Source: Bog-756 sp052326605
GTDB lineage: Bacteria > Actinomycetota > Acidimicrobiia > Acidimicrobiales > RAAP-2
DNA: 64,000 bases
Assembly: GCA_052326605.1 (NCBI GenBank)
Contig: JBKQMB010000049.1
Coordinates: 14,820-78,819 of the forward strand
Reading direction: 5' to 3'
This document shows positions 47,052-55,622 of the stretch, one piece after another. The notes under the pieces were generated by a model. It was not told the DNA's origin, searched no databases, and was given only the letters and a program-made list of their open reading frames with translations. The stretch's first letter is position 1; the number at the start of each line of letters is the position of its first letter. The position numbers were made by a program, and so were the translations under genes.

Positions 47052-47714
47052 GTGGCCACCAAGGCGATCGTGGGCGAAAAAGTCGGAATGACCCAGATTT
47101 GGGACGACCAGAACCGGGCGATCCCGGTGACGGTGCTGCGCGTGGCCCCGGTCCGGGTGGTGCAGGTCAAGACACCCGAGCACGAGGGCTACTCCGCCCT
47201 GCAGGTGACCTGGGGCCACCGACGGGCATCCTCGTTGACCAGGCCGGAGCAGGGCCACTACGACAAGTCCGGGGTGGACCCGGGCCGGAGCCTGGTCGAG
47301 CTGCGGATCGACGACGCGTCGAGCTACGAGGTCGGCCAGCAGCTGACCGCCGACCTGCTCCAGCCCGGTGAGCTGGTGGACGCCACCGCAGTGTCCAAGG
47401 GCAAGGGCTTCGCCGGCGGCATGAAGCGGCACAACTTCAAGGGCCAGGGCGCCAGCCACGGCAACCACAAGAAGCACCGCTCGCCGGGCTCGATCGGCGC
47501 CTGCGCCACCCCGTCCCGTGTGTTCAAGGGGACCCGGATGGCCGGTCGGATGGGCGGCCAGCAGGTGACCACCCTCAATCTGGAGATCGTCCAGGCCGAC
47601 TCGGAGCGGGAGCTGATCCTGGTCAAGGGCGCGGTGCCCGGACCGAGGGGCGCCATCGTGGTGCTCCGGGACGCGATCAAGGCACCCCTGGTCAAGGGAG
47701 GCAAGGCGTCATGA
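47052..47714 (+). CDS. rplC: 50S ribosomal protein L3
   Basis: uL3, near the peptidyl transferase centre, 220 residues. The start at GTG 47052 gives MATKAIVGEKVGMTQIWDD; later blocks are VSKGKGFAGGMKRHNFKGQG, ASHGNHKKHRSPGSIGA and GTRMAGRMGGQQVTTLNL. The Gln in KGQG is the residue methylated in many bacteria. A purine-rich stretch precedes the GTG. rplD starts at an ATGA overlap. Confidence 0.97.
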   Translation: MATKAIVGEKVGMTQIWDDQNRAIPVTVLRVAPVRVVQVKTPEHEGYSALQVTWGHRRASSLTRPEQGHYDKSGVDPGRSLVELRIDDASSYEVGQQLTADLLQPGELVDATAVSKGKGFAGGMKRHNFKGQGASHGNHKKHRSPGSIGACATPSRVFKGTRMAGRMGGQQVTTLNLEIVQADSERELILVKGAVPGPRGAIVVLRDAIKAPLVKGGKAS

Positions 47715-48535
47715 GCGCGACCGAGTCGGCCATCGACAGCATCGATCTCGAAACGGCCACCCCGGCCCAGATCCGGCGGTTCCTGCGCCCGGCCCCGCAG
47801 GCGCGCACGGTGAACCGGCGGTCGAGTGACGGCGCCGAGCTCGGTGAGGTCGGCCTCGACCCCTCGATCTTCGGCATCGAGCCCAATCTGGACGTGCTGC
47901 ACCAGGTGGTCACCGCCCAGTTGGCGGCCGCCCGGGCGGGGACCCAGTCGACGAAGACCAGGGCGGAGGTCCGGGGCGGAGGGGTCAAGCCCTTCCGGCA
48001 GAAGGGCACCGGACGGGCCCGGGCGGGCTCGACCCGTTCGCCCATCTGGGTCGGAGGCGGCGTGGCCCTTGGGCCCAAGCCCCGCTCCTATGCGCAGAAG
48101 ACGCCGAAGAAGATGATCCAGCTGGCCTTGCGCTCGGCGCTGTCCGACCGGGCCTCCCAGGACCGGGTGGTCCTGGTCGACGCGTGGGACTTCGAAATCC
48201 CGAGCACCAAGCGTGGCGTTGCCGCCCTCGAGGCACTGGGAGTGTCCGGCCGCGTGCTGGTGGTGCTGGGGGACGAGGACGGCTACGCCGACCGGTCCTT
48301 CGGGAACCTGCCCGAGGTCCAGACCATCATGGTGGGGGAGCTGAACTCCTACGACATCCTGGTCAACGACTGGGTGGTGTTCACCGACGGGACGCTGCCG
48401 GGCGAGAGCTCCGACCTGGGCCTCACGGGATCCAAGGGCGCGGCACCGGTCACCGAGGCCGCCGGTCCGGCACGGGCCGAGGAGTCCGAGGAGTCCGAGT
48501 CCGAGACGACCGAGGAAGAGGGCAGCGGATCATGA
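47711..48535 (+). CDS. rplD: 50S ribosomal protein L4
   Basis: uL4, lines the exit tunnel and in E. coli represses the S10 operon. 274 residues. The tunnel loop region is GGGVKPFRQKGTGRARAGSTRSPIWVGGG, with ALRSALSDRA, and NDWVVFTDG following. Beyond about residue 225 there is an acidic Ser/Glu-rich tail of some 45 residues that standard L4 lacks. Overlaps rplC by 4 nt and rplW by 4 nt. Confidence 0.96.
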   Translation: MSATESAIDSIDLETATPAQIRRFLRPAPQARTVNRRSSDGAELGEVGLDPSIFGIEPNLDVLHQVVTAQLAAARAGTQSTKTRAEVRGGGVKPFRQKGTGRARAGSTRSPIWVGGGVALGPKPRSYAQKTPKKMIQLALRSALSDRASQDRVVLVDAWDFEIPSTKRGVAALEALGVSGRVLVVLGDEDGYADRSFGNLPEVQTIMVGELNSYDILVNDWVVFTDGTLPGESSDLGLTGSKGAAPVTEAAGPARAEESEESESETTEEEGSGS

Positions 48536-48822
48536 GGGACCCCCACAACGTGCTGATCCGACCGGTGGTGTCGGAGAAGTCCTACTCGCTGATGGACAAT
48601 AACGTCTACGTCTTCGTCGTCGACCCTTCGGCCACGAAGATCGACGTGCGCAACGCCGTGGAGCAGGCCTTCAGCGTGCGGGTGGCGAACGTGAACACCC
48701 TCAACCGCAAGGGCAAGGCCAGGCGCAATCGGAAGAACAACTCACTGGGCCACCGTCCCGACACCAAGCGGGCCATCGTCACCCTCCATGCGGGTGACTC
48801 GATCGACCTCTTCGAGAGCTGA
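48532..48822 (+). CDS. rplW: 50S ribosomal protein L23
   Basis: uL23, docking site for trigger factor and SRP at the tunnel exit, 96 residues. VLIRPVVSEKSYSLMDNNVYVF, NAVEQAFSVRVANVNTLN and RKNNSLGHRPDTKRAIVTL match. ATGA overlap with rplD. Confidence 0.96.
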   Translation: MRDPHNVLIRPVVSEKSYSLMDNNVYVFVVDPSATKIDVRNAVEQAFSVRVANVNTLNRKGKARRNRKNNSLGHRPDTKRAIVTLHAGDSIDLFES

Positions 48823-48839
48823 GAGACCGAAAGCACACC

Positions 48840-49676
48840 ATGCCACTCCGTTCACGCAAACCCACCAGCCCGGGCCGGCGCTTCCAGACCGTCTCGGACT
48901 TCGCCGAGATCACCCGCGACCGTCCCGAGAAATCGCTGCTCGCTCCCAAGCCTTCGACCGGCGGCCGCAACAGCCATGGCCGCAAGACCTCACGCCATCG
49001 CGGCGGCGGCCACAAGCAGCAGTACAGGATCATCGACTTCAGGCGCGACAAGGACGGCGTGCCGGCCAAGGTCGCCGCCATCGAGTACGACCCCAATCGC
49101 AATGCGCGGATCGCCCTGCTGCACTATCTCGACGGCGAGAAGCGCTACATCCTCGCTCCGGCCCAGGTACAGGTGGGCGATCGCCTGCAGTCCGGCCACG
49201 GCGCGGAGATCCGTCCGGGGAACGCCCTTCCCCTCCGCTACATCCCGGTCGGTTCGGTGATCCACAACGTGGAGATGCGGCCCGGCGGCGGCGGCAAGAT
49301 CGCTCGCGGGGCCGGCATGAGCGTCCAGTTGGTGGCCAAGGAGGGCGCGTTCGCCACACTCCGGCTCCCCTCGACCGAGATGCGCCGGGTGTCCATCGAC
49401 TGCCGGGGCACCCTGGGCACGGTGGGCAACTCCGAGGCCGAACTGATCAAGATCGGCAAGGCCGGCCGCAACCGTTGGAAGGGCAAGCGCCCGCAGACCC
49501 GCGGTGTGGCCATGAACCCTGTGGACCACCCACTGGGTGGCGGAGAAGGCAAGACCTCGGGTGGACGCCACCCGGTGTCCCCGTGGGGCCAGCCGGAGGG
49601 CCGCACCCGGGCACGCAACAAGGATTCCGACAAGATGATCGTCCGCAGGCGCCGCACACGCGGTGCCCGGCGGTAG
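48840..49676 (+). CDS. rplB: 50S ribosomal protein L2
   Basis: uL2, needed for subunit association and peptidyl transfer, 278 residues. Blocks include KPTSPGRRFQTV, GRNSHGRKTSRHRGGGHKQ, GAGMSVQLVAKEG and RGVAMNPVDHPLGGGEGK, which contains the functionally important His. Normal length. Confidence 0.98.
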   Translation: MPLRSRKPTSPGRRFQTVSDFAEITRDRPEKSLLAPKPSTGGRNSHGRKTSRHRGGGHKQQYRIIDFRRDKDGVPAKVAAIEYDPNRNARIALLHYLDGEKRYILAPAQVQVGDRLQSGHGAEIRPGNALPLRYIPVGSVIHNVEMRPGGGGKIARGAGMSVQLVAKEGAFATLRLPSTEMRRVSIDCRGTLGTVGNSEAELIKIGKAGRNRWKGKRPQTRGVAMNPVDHPLGGGEGKTSGGRHPVSPWGQPEGRTRARNKDSDKMIVRRRRTRGARR

Positions 49677-49700
49677 ATAAGACAGAGGGAACGTCACACT

Positions 49701-49979
49701 ATGCCCCGTAGCCTGAAGAAGGGTCCGTTCGTCGATGACCACCTCCTGAAGAAGGTGGACGTCCTCAACGCGGCCGGAGACAAGAAGGTCATCAAGACGT
49801 GGTCCCGGCGTTCCACGATCATCCCGGACATGGTCGGCCACACCATCGCCGTGCACGACGGCCGTAAGCACATCCCGGTCTACGTGACCGAGTCGATGGT
49901 CGGCCACAAGCTGGGCGAGTTCGCCCCGACCCGGACCTTCAAGTTCCATGCCGGCCAAGAGCGCGCGGGGAGGCGCTGA
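49701..49979 (+). CDS. rpsS: 30S ribosomal protein S19
   Basis: uS19, 30S head protein contacting the A site, 92 residues. MPRSLKKGPFVDDHLLKKV and TWSRRSTIIPDMVGHTIAVHDG, then KLGEFAPTRTF, match closely. 24 nt after rplB; one base before rplV GTG. Confidence 0.97.
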   Translation: MPRSLKKGPFVDDHLLKKVDVLNAAGDKKVIKTWSRRSTIIPDMVGHTIAVHDGRKHIPVYVTESMVGHKLGEFAPTRTFKFHAGQERAGRR

Positions 49980-49980
49980 C

Positions 49981-50673
49981 GTGCCCGGAGTGAAGACCAA
50001 TGAGCGTGAGGGCACCCGTGCGGTGCTCCGTCACAGCCGGATGTCCGCCTCCAAGGTGCGCCAGGTGCTCAACCTCATCCGTGGCCAGGATGCCGATCGG
50101 GCCGCGGAGATCCTCGCCCTCGGCGACCGCGATGCCGCGGCCACGGTGGGCAAGGTGCTTGCATCCGCCGTGGCCAATGCCGTCCACAACGACGGGCTCG
50201 ATGCCGAGGATCTCTACGTGTCCGCCTGCTATGCCGACGAGGGGAGCACCCTCAAGCGTTGGCGGCCCCGGGCCCGGGGCCGTGCCACGCGCATTCGCAA
50301 GCGGACCTCGCACATCACGATCATCGTGAGCCGTCTTCCCGATGAGCGGATTGCCCGGCGCCGGGCCAAGCAGGCGGCCGGTTCCTCGCAGCGCTCACGG
50401 CGGGTGGCCGGGTCGCGCCGTCGCCAGCAGGCGGAGGCCTCGGCGTCCACTGCGCCGGTCAAAGGCGGCAAGGAAACCGAGCTCGATTCCGAGCCGGGCG
50501 GAACCGCTGAGGTGGACGTGAACGAAACCGAACAGGTCGAGCCCGAGGGCACCGAGCCCGAGGCGGGCACCGAGTCGGCATACGCCGACGACGAGGCCGT
50601 GGACACCGCGGAGGACGCGGGTTCAGGGGCCGAAGAGACAGACGGCGAATCCGCCGAAGAGAAGGGCGAGTAG
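49981..50673 (+). CDS. rplV: 50S ribosomal protein L22 with long acidic C-terminus
   Basis: uL22, whose beta-hairpin lines the exit tunnel. The core (1-115) has RHSRMSASKVRQVLNLIRG, ALGDRDAAATVGKVLASAVANA and RWRPRARGRATRIRKRTSHI. The remaining 115 or so residues are first basic (RRRAKQAAGSSQRSRRV) and then strongly acidic, making the protein 230 residues, about twice the usual 110. Some actinobacteria also have L22 tails. GTG start. Confidence 0.95.
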   Translation: MPGVKTNEREGTRAVLRHSRMSASKVRQVLNLIRGQDADRAAEILALGDRDAAATVGKVLASAVANAVHNDGLDAEDLYVSACYADEGSTLKRWRPRARGRATRIRKRTSHITIIVSRLPDERIARRRAKQAAGSSQRSRRVAGSRRRQQAEASASTAPVKGGKETELDSEPGGTAEVDVNETEQVEPEGTEPEAGTESAYADDEAVDTAEDAGSGAEETDGESAEEKGE

Positions 50674-51639
50674 ATGGGCCAGAAGGTAAACCCCTACGGG
50701 TTTCGGCTCGGCGTCACCACCGACTGGAAGTCGCGCTGGTTCGAAGAGCGCAACTATCAGAACTGTGTGATCGAGGACTGGAAGATCCGTGACTATCTGA
50801 TGTCGCAGCTGGAGTCGGCCGCGGTCAGTCGCATCGAGATCGAGCGCACCCGTGACCGGCTGCGCGTGGACATCCACACCGCCCGGCCGGGCATCGTCAT
50901 CGGTCGGCGCGGCGCGGAGGCCGACCGGCTGAAGAAGAAGATCGAGGAGATCACCGGGCTCAACAACCGGATCCAGCTCAACATCCAGGAGATCAAGCAG
51001 CCGGAGCTCGACGCCGCGCTCATCGCCCAGGGGATCTGCGACCAGCTGGCCCGCCGGGTGGCGTTCCGGCGTGCCATGAAGCGCTCGATCCAGACCGTGC
51101 AGAAGGCCGGCGCCCTGGGAGTTCGGGTGCAGTGCTCGGGACGCCTCGGTGGCTCGGAGATGTCGCGCAAGGAGTCCTACCGCGAAGGTCGGGTTCCGCT
51201 GCACACGCTGCGGGCCGACATCGACTACGGGTTCCGCGAGGCCAAGACCACGTTCGGCCGCATCGGCGTCAAGGTTTGGATCTACAAGGGGGACATCCTG
51301 CCCTACAAGATCTCGACCGAGGACAAAATCACCCGCGAGGCCGCCATGGCCGTGGGTGAGACGTCGGGCCAGAGTGGCGACGCCCCTCGCCGGCTGATCA
51401 CCGCCGGTGGCGGCCGTCGTCGCGCCGAGCAGGGCGCTCCTGGCAGCGTGGTGACCGTCGACGCCGAAACCACCGAGGCGGAGATCCCCGAGGGACTGGT
51501 CGACCGCCCGACGGATGAGTTCGCTGCACCGCCTGCCGTGCCCGACGAGCTCGAGCGCATCCTCAGCGAGGACGAGGAGATCGAGCGGCGGACCCGCGAG
51601 CACCACGAGACCCCGCACTTCCGCAAGGAGGTCGACTGA
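50674..51639 (+). CDS. rpsC: 30S ribosomal protein S3
   Basis: uS3, at the mRNA entry channel with helicase activity in the ribosome. 321 residues: MGQKVNPYGFRLGVTTDWKS, KH domain with VIGRRGAEADRLKKKIE, and C-terminal CSGRLGGSEMSRKESYREGRVPLH. The last 100 residues form an acidic, charged tail ending in RKEVD, compared with about 220-235 residues in E. coli-type S3. Starts directly after the rplV stop. Confidence 0.96.
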   Translation: MGQKVNPYGFRLGVTTDWKSRWFEERNYQNCVIEDWKIRDYLMSQLESAAVSRIEIERTRDRLRVDIHTARPGIVIGRRGAEADRLKKKIEEITGLNNRIQLNIQEIKQPELDAALIAQGICDQLARRVAFRRAMKRSIQTVQKAGALGVRVQCSGRLGGSEMSRKESYREGRVPLHTLRADIDYGFREAKTTFGRIGVKVWIYKGDILPYKISTEDKITREAAMAVGETSGQSGDAPRRLITAGGGRRRAEQGAPGSVVTVDAETTEAEIPEGLVDRPTDEFAAPPAVPDELERILSEDEEIERRTREHHETPHFRKEVD

Positions 51640-51640
51640 C

Positions 51641-52078
51641 ATGTTGATGCCACGGAAGGTCAAGTACCGCAAGCAGCAGCGCGGCCGGATGAGTGGCAAG
51701 GCTAAGGGCGGCAGCGACGTCACCTTCGGCGACTTCGGCATCCAGGCCCTTGAACCGGCGTGGTTGACGGCCCGCCAGATCGAGGCGGCCCGAATCGCCA
51801 TGACCCGGCACGTGAAGCGCGGAGGCAAAGTGTGGATCCGGGTGTTCCCGGACCGCCCGGTGACCAAGAAGCCGGCAGAGACCCGCATGGGCTCGGGTAA
51901 GGGCAACCCCGAGCACTGGGTGGCCGTGGTCAAGCCGGGCCGTATCCTCTTCGAGCTGGCCGGCGTCGAGCCGGAGCTGGCGCGTGAGGCAATGGAGCGG
52001 GCCATCCAGAAGCTGCCGTTCAAGGCCCGCTTCGTGGTCCGGCCCGGGACGCACGGGACCCCGGAGGTGCAGGTCTGA
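51641..52078 (+). CDS. rplP: 50S ribosomal protein L16
   Basis: uL16, organises the A-site region of the large subunit, 145 residues. MLMPRKVKYRKQQRGRMSGKA, GDFGIQALEPAWLTARQIEAAR and RMGSGKGNPEHWVAVVKPGRI are conserved. ATG at 51641 matches the standard N-terminus. rpmC ATG overlaps its stop by one base. Confidence 0.97.
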   Translation: MLMPRKVKYRKQQRGRMSGKAKGGSDVTFGDFGIQALEPAWLTARQIEAARIAMTRHVKRGGKVWIRVFPDRPVTKKPAETRMGSGKGNPEHWVAVVKPGRILFELAGVEPELAREAMERAIQKLPFKARFVVRPGTHGTPEVQV

Positions 52079-52521
52079 TGGCGACGGCGGCACAGATTTC
52101 CGAGTACGACATCGAGGAACTGGAGCGCCAGCTGGGCGAAACCCGGCGGGAGCTGTTCAACCTCCGGTTCCAACTGGCCACCGGCCAGCTCGACAACTTC
52201 TCGCGGATCAACCACGTCCGAAAGGACATCGCCCGGATGCTGACCGAGTTGCGGAACCGGGAGATCGCCGAGGCCGAGGGCCTGGCCGTCGAGCAGCTTC
52301 CGGCCCACCAGGCGGCGGCCCGCCGCCGCTCGGAGGACAAGGCGCTCGGCCGGTCCGAGACCACCGCGTCGGAACGTCGGGCTGCGGCCAGGGCTGAAGT
52401 AGTGGAGAGCGCCACGGACGATGCCGAGGCAACCGTGGATCAGGACGAGTCCACCGCCGATGAGGATGGCGACGACGGCACCGCTGTTGACGGTGGCGCC
52501 GACACCGAGGAGAAGAGCTGA
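52078..52521 (+). CDS. rpmC: 50S ribosomal protein L29 with long C-terminal extension
   Basis: uL29, tunnel-exit protein. Only residues 1-68 (ELERQLGETRRELFNLRFQLATGQLDN, INHVRKDIARMLTELRNRE) correspond to L29; the other 80 residues are low-complexity, basic at first and then acidic (Asp/Glu/Ala/Thr). Standard L29 is 60-75 residues. No known domain is visible in the extension, and the downstream gene order is normal, so it is not a fusion to a neighbour. Overlaps rplP and rpsQ by one base each. Confidence 0.93.
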   Translation: MATAAQISEYDIEELERQLGETRRELFNLRFQLATGQLDNFSRINHVRKDIARMLTELRNREIAEAEGLAVEQLPAHQAAARRRSEDKALGRSETTASERRAAARAEVVESATDDAEATVDQDESTADEDGDDGTAVDGGADTEEKS

Positions 52522-52811
52522 TGGTTGACGAGCAGAGTTCCACCGGGACGACCGAGTCCAGGGAGAACGCCCGCAAGGTGCGTGAGGGCCTCGTGGTGTC
52601 CGACGCCATGGAGGCGACAGTCGTGGTGGCCGTGATCGAGCGGGTCCGCCATCCTCGCTACGGCAAGACGGTGCAGCATACGAAGCGTCTCTACGTCCAC
52701 GACGGCGAGAATCTCGCCAAGGTGGGGGACCGGGTGCGGGTCGTCGAGACCCGCCCGCTGTCCAAGCTCAAGCGCTGGCGCCTGTCGGAAGTACTGGAGC
52801 GCGCACGATGA
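52521..52811 (+). CDS. rpsQ: 30S ribosomal protein S17
   Basis: uS17, primary 16S rRNA-binding protein, 96 residues. After a 17-residue polar N-terminus the OB fold follows: KVREGLVVSDAMEATVVVAV, RVRHPRYGKTVQHTKRLYVHD and VRVVETRPLSKLKRWRL. Overlaps rplN by 4 nt (ATGA). Confidence 0.96.
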   Translation: MVDEQSSTGTTESRENARKVREGLVVSDAMEATVVVAVIERVRHPRYGKTVQHTKRLYVHDGENLAKVGDRVRVVETRPLSKLKRWRLSEVLERAR

Positions 52812-53176
52812 TCCAACAGGAATCCCGACTCCGCGTGGCTGACAACTCCGGCGCCAAGGAGGTCCTCTGCATCAAGGTGCTCGGCGGCTCCCGCCGCCGG
52901 TACGCCTCGATCGGGGATGTCTTCGTGGCCACGGTGAAGGACGCCATCCCCGGGGCTGCGGTCAAGAAGGGCGATGTGGTCAAGTGCGTCGTCGTCCGCA
53001 CGAAGAAGGAGAAGCGCCGTCCCGACGGTAGCTACATCCGCTTCGACGAGAACGCAGCGGTCCTCATCAACGACCAGCAGCAACCACGCGGGACCCGCAT
53101 CTTCGGCCCAGTCGGCCGCGAACTGCGCGACAAGCGCTTCATGCGGATCGTCTCGTTGGCACCGGAGGTGTTGTAG
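52808..53176 (+). CDS. rplN: 50S ribosomal protein L14
   Basis: uL14, at the subunit interface, 122 residues. MIQQESRLRVADNSGAKEVLCI, KGDVVKCVVVRTKKEKRRPDGSYIRFDENA and GTRIFGPVGRELRDKRFMRIVSLAPEV are conserved throughout. First gene of the classical spc set. Confidence 0.98.
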   Translation: MIQQESRLRVADNSGAKEVLCIKVLGGSRRRYASIGDVFVATVKDAIPGAAVKKGDVVKCVVVRTKKEKRRPDGSYIRFDENAAVLINDQQQPRGTRIFGPVGRELRDKRFMRIVSLAPEVL

Positions 53177-53482
53177 ATGCGTATCCGCAAGGGAGACAAG
53201 GTCCAGGTTCTCAGTGGCAAGGACCGTGGCAAGCAGTCCCATGTCCTCCGGGCCATTCCCGCCGAGGGAAGGGTCATCGTCGAAGGGGTCCATGTGGCGA
53301 AGAAGTCCGCCAAGCCGACCCGCGCCACCATGCAAGGAGGCCTCATCGACAAGTTCATGCCGGTGTCGGCGTCCTCGGTGGCCATCGTGTGCGGTACCTG
53401 CGGGCCCACCCGCATCGGGATGCGCATGGACGAGCAGGGCCGCAAGATCCGGGTCTGCCGCAAGTGCGGGGCGGATCTGTGA
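53177..53482 (+). CDS. rplX: 50S ribosomal protein L24
   Basis: uL24, assembly initiator, 101 residues. MRIRKGDKVQVLSGKDRGKQ is the KOW motif. Unlike E. coli L24 it keeps a C-terminal part with CGTCGPTRIGMR and CRKCGADL, two CxxC pairs that suggest a zinc site. Starts right after the rplN stop; rplE overlaps by one base. Confidence 0.96.
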   Translation: MRIRKGDKVQVLSGKDRGKQSHVLRAIPAEGRVIVEGVHVAKKSAKPTRATMQGGLIDKFMPVSASSVAIVCGTCGPTRIGMRMDEQGRKIRVCRKCGADL

Positions 53483-54054
53483 TGGCCACCACATCGGCCG
53501 TGGCACGCCCCCGGCTCAAGGAGCGCTACGACAGCGAGGTCCGGGCCCAGCTCAAGGAGACGCTCGGCCTCGACAACATCATGGAGGTCCCCCGGCTGTC
53601 CAAGATCGTGATCAACATGGGCGTCGGCCGTGCCACCCAGCAGAAGTCGCTGATCGAAGGAGCCATGCGGGACCTCGAGATCATCGCCGGCCAGAAGCCG
53701 GTGGTGACCAGGGCCAAGAAGTCGATCGCCTCGTTCAAGCTTCGTGAGGGGCAGGAGATCGGGGCCAAGGTGACCTTGCGGGGCGACCGGGCGTGGGAGT
53801 TCCTCGACCGGCTGCTGGCCATGGCCATCCCCAGGATCCGCGACTTCCGGGGGCTGTCCCCCCGTTCGTTCGACGGACACGGCAACTACACCTTCGGGGT
53901 CACCGAGCAGCTGATCTTCCCCGAGATCGACTACGACAGAGTCGACACCACCAGAGGCATGGACATCACCATCGCCACCACCGCACGTACCGACGAAGAG
54001 GGCCGGGCCCTGCTGGCCGCATTCGGCTTCCCGTTCCGACAGGAGATCCAGTAA
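53482..54054 (+). CDS. rplE: 50S ribosomal protein L5
   Basis: uL5, 5S rRNA-binding protein contacting P-site tRNA, 190 residues. RLKERYDSEVRAQLKETLGLDN, VPRLSKIVINMGVG, QKPVVTRAKKSIASFKLREG and RDFRGLSPRSFDGHGNYTFG match. ATG overlaps the rplX stop (TGATG). Confidence 0.97.
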   Translation: MATTSAVARPRLKERYDSEVRAQLKETLGLDNIMEVPRLSKIVINMGVGRATQQKSLIEGAMRDLEIIAGQKPVVTRAKKSIASFKLREGQEIGAKVTLRGDRAWEFLDRLLAMAIPRIRDFRGLSPRSFDGHGNYTFGVTEQLIFPEIDYDRVDTTRGMDITIATTARTDEEGRALLAAFGFPFRQEIQ

Positions 54055-54058
54055 CCCC

Positions 54059-54244
54059 ATGGCGAAGAAGGCTTTGATCGAAAAGCAGCAGCGCACACCC
54101 AAGTTCAAGGTGCGCGGGTACACCCGATGCCGTCGGTGCGGCCGACCCAAGTCGGTGTACCGCAAGTTCGGCCTGTGCCGGATCTGCCTGCGAGTGATGG
54201 TCCATGCCGGTGAGATCCCCGGCGTGACGAAGGCCAGTTGGTGA
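54059..54244 (+). CDS. rpsN: 30S ribosomal protein S14, zinc-binding type Z
   Basis: uS14 of 61 residues with the zinc motif CRRCGRPKSVYRKFGLCRIC. This short zinc form is standard at this position in Actinobacteria and Firmicutes. ATG at 54059, 4 nt after rplE. Confidence 0.97.
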   Translation: MAKKALIEKQQRTPKFKVRGYTRCRRCGRPKSVYRKFGLCRICLRVMVHAGEIPGVTKASW

Positions 54245-54260
54245 GAGGAGGCGACCGACG

Positions 54261-54665
54261 ATGACGATGACCGACCCCATTGCCGACATGCTGACCCGTA
54301 TCCGGAACGCCAATACCGCTCACTTCGATACGGTCAAGATGCCCGGCTCCAAGCTCAAGGAGTCCCTGGCCTCCATCCTGGTGGACGAGGGCTACATCAC
54401 CGGCTACGAAGTCAACGAGGTCCCGGGCAAGCCGGGCAAGACCCTCGAGATCACCATGAAGTACGCGCCGGACCGCGCCCGCACCATCTCGGGCATCAAG
54501 AGGGTGTCCAAGCCCGGCCTGCGCATCTACGCCCGTGCCGACAGGATCCCCCGGGTGCTCGGAGGCCTGGGAGTCGCCGTCGTGTCGACCTCGAAGGGCC
54601 TGATGACCGATCGTGAGGCGCGCAAGCGTCGCATGGGTGGAGAGGTGCTCTGCTATGTCTGGTAG
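54261..54665 (+). CDS. rpsH: 30S ribosomal protein S8
   Basis: uS8, primary 16S rRNA-binding protein, which represses the spc operon in E. coli. 134 residues. DPIADMLTRIRNANTAHFDTV and SKPGLRIYARADRIPRVLGGLG, then STSKGLMTDREARKRRMGGEVLCYVW, match. AGAGGAGG lies upstream. Confidence 0.97.
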   Translation: MTMTDPIADMLTRIRNANTAHFDTVKMPGSKLKESLASILVDEGYITGYEVNEVPGKPGKTLEITMKYAPDRARTISGIKRVSKPGLRIYARADRIPRVLGGLGVAVVSTSKGLMTDREARKRRMGGEVLCYVW

Positions 54666-54713
54666 CCGGGCCGCCGGCCCGGTGGGCCGCATCGTTGTAG
54701 GAGGTATCCGCTG

Positions 54714-55256
54714 ATGTCGCGCATCGGACGCTCGCCGATCACCGTCCCCTCCGGGGTCTCGGTGGCTCTGGGCGAGGACCACACGGTGACGGTCAAGGGA
54801 CCCCAGGGCGAGCTGGCCCGATCGGTCCCTGCCGCCATCACCATCCGCCAGGACGGCGATGTCCTGGTGGTGGAGCGCCCGGACGACCAGCGCCAGAACC
54901 GCGCCCTCCACGGCCTCACCCGCTCGCTGGTGGCCAACATGGTGGCCGGCGTGACCGAGGGCTTCTCCAAGGAGTTGGAGATCGTCGGGGTCGGCTACCG
55001 GGCCATCCCCAAGGGCCCCTCGGCTCTCGAGCTGGCCCTCGGGTTCTCCCACCCGGTCAACGTGAGCGCTCCCGAGGGCGTGACCTTCGAGGTGCCGAGC
55101 GCCACCCGGATCATCGTCAAGGGAATCGACAAGGAAAAGGTCGGCCAAGTGGCCGCGGACATCCGCAAGCTGCGCAAGCCGGAGCCCTACAAGGGCAAGG
55201 GTGTGCGCTACCTGGGCGAGCGGGTCGTACGCAAGGCCGGGAAGGCAGCCAAGTAA
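54714..55256 (+). CDS. rplF: 50S ribosomal protein L6
   Basis: uL6, near the sarcin-ricin loop, 180 residues. MSRIGRSPITVPSGVSV, RALHGLTRSLVANMVAGVTEG, and the C-terminal KGIDKEKVGQVAADIRKLRKPEPYKGKGVRY are conserved. GTAGGAGGT site 7 nt before ATG. Confidence 0.98.
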   Translation: MSRIGRSPITVPSGVSVALGEDHTVTVKGPQGELARSVPAAITIRQDGDVLVVERPDDQRQNRALHGLTRSLVANMVAGVTEGFSKELEIVGVGYRAIPKGPSALELALGFSHPVNVSAPEGVTFEVPSATRIIVKGIDKEKVGQVAADIRKLRKPEPYKGKGVRYLGERVVRKAGKAAK

Positions 55257-55618
55257 TGGCACGCACTGATCACAAACTGGAACTGCGCCGCCGCCGGCAC
55301 GCCCGGGTCCGCCGCCGGGTGCACGGCTCGGCCGAGCGCCCGCGCCTGGCAGTCTTCCGTTCCAACAAGCACATCTCCGCCCAGCTGATCGACGACGCCG
55401 CCGGCCGCACGATGGCCGCGGCGTCCTCGGTAGAGAACGTCCTGCGGGACGCAGGCGGGGGCAATGTCGAGGCGGCCCGTGCCGTGGGCGCCCTGGTGGC
55501 CACGCGGGCCAAGGATGCCGGTATCACGACCGTGGTCTTCGATCGCGGCGGATTCGCCTATCACGGGCGGGTGGCCGCGTTGGCCGACGCCGCCCGCGCC
55601 GAAGGACTGGAATTCTGA
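55256..55618 (+). CDS. rplR: 50S ribosomal protein L18
   Basis: uL18, 5S rRNA-binding, 120 residues. RRRRHARVRRRVHGSAERPRLAVFRSNKHI, ARAVGALVATRAKDAGI and VVFDRGGFAYHGRVAALADAAR are conserved. ATG overlaps the rplF stop by one base. Confidence 0.97.
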   Translation: MARTDHKLELRRRRHARVRRRVHGSAERPRLAVFRSNKHISAQLIDDAAGRTMAAASSVENVLRDAGGGNVEAARAVGALVATRAKDAGITTVVFDRGGFAYHGRVAALADAARAEGLEF

Positions 55619-55622
55619 GATC

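Noticed and set aside
52283..52521. Possible gene fusion in the L29 extension
   Set aside because: The extra region is low-complexity and charged with no domain signature, and gene order around it is intact.
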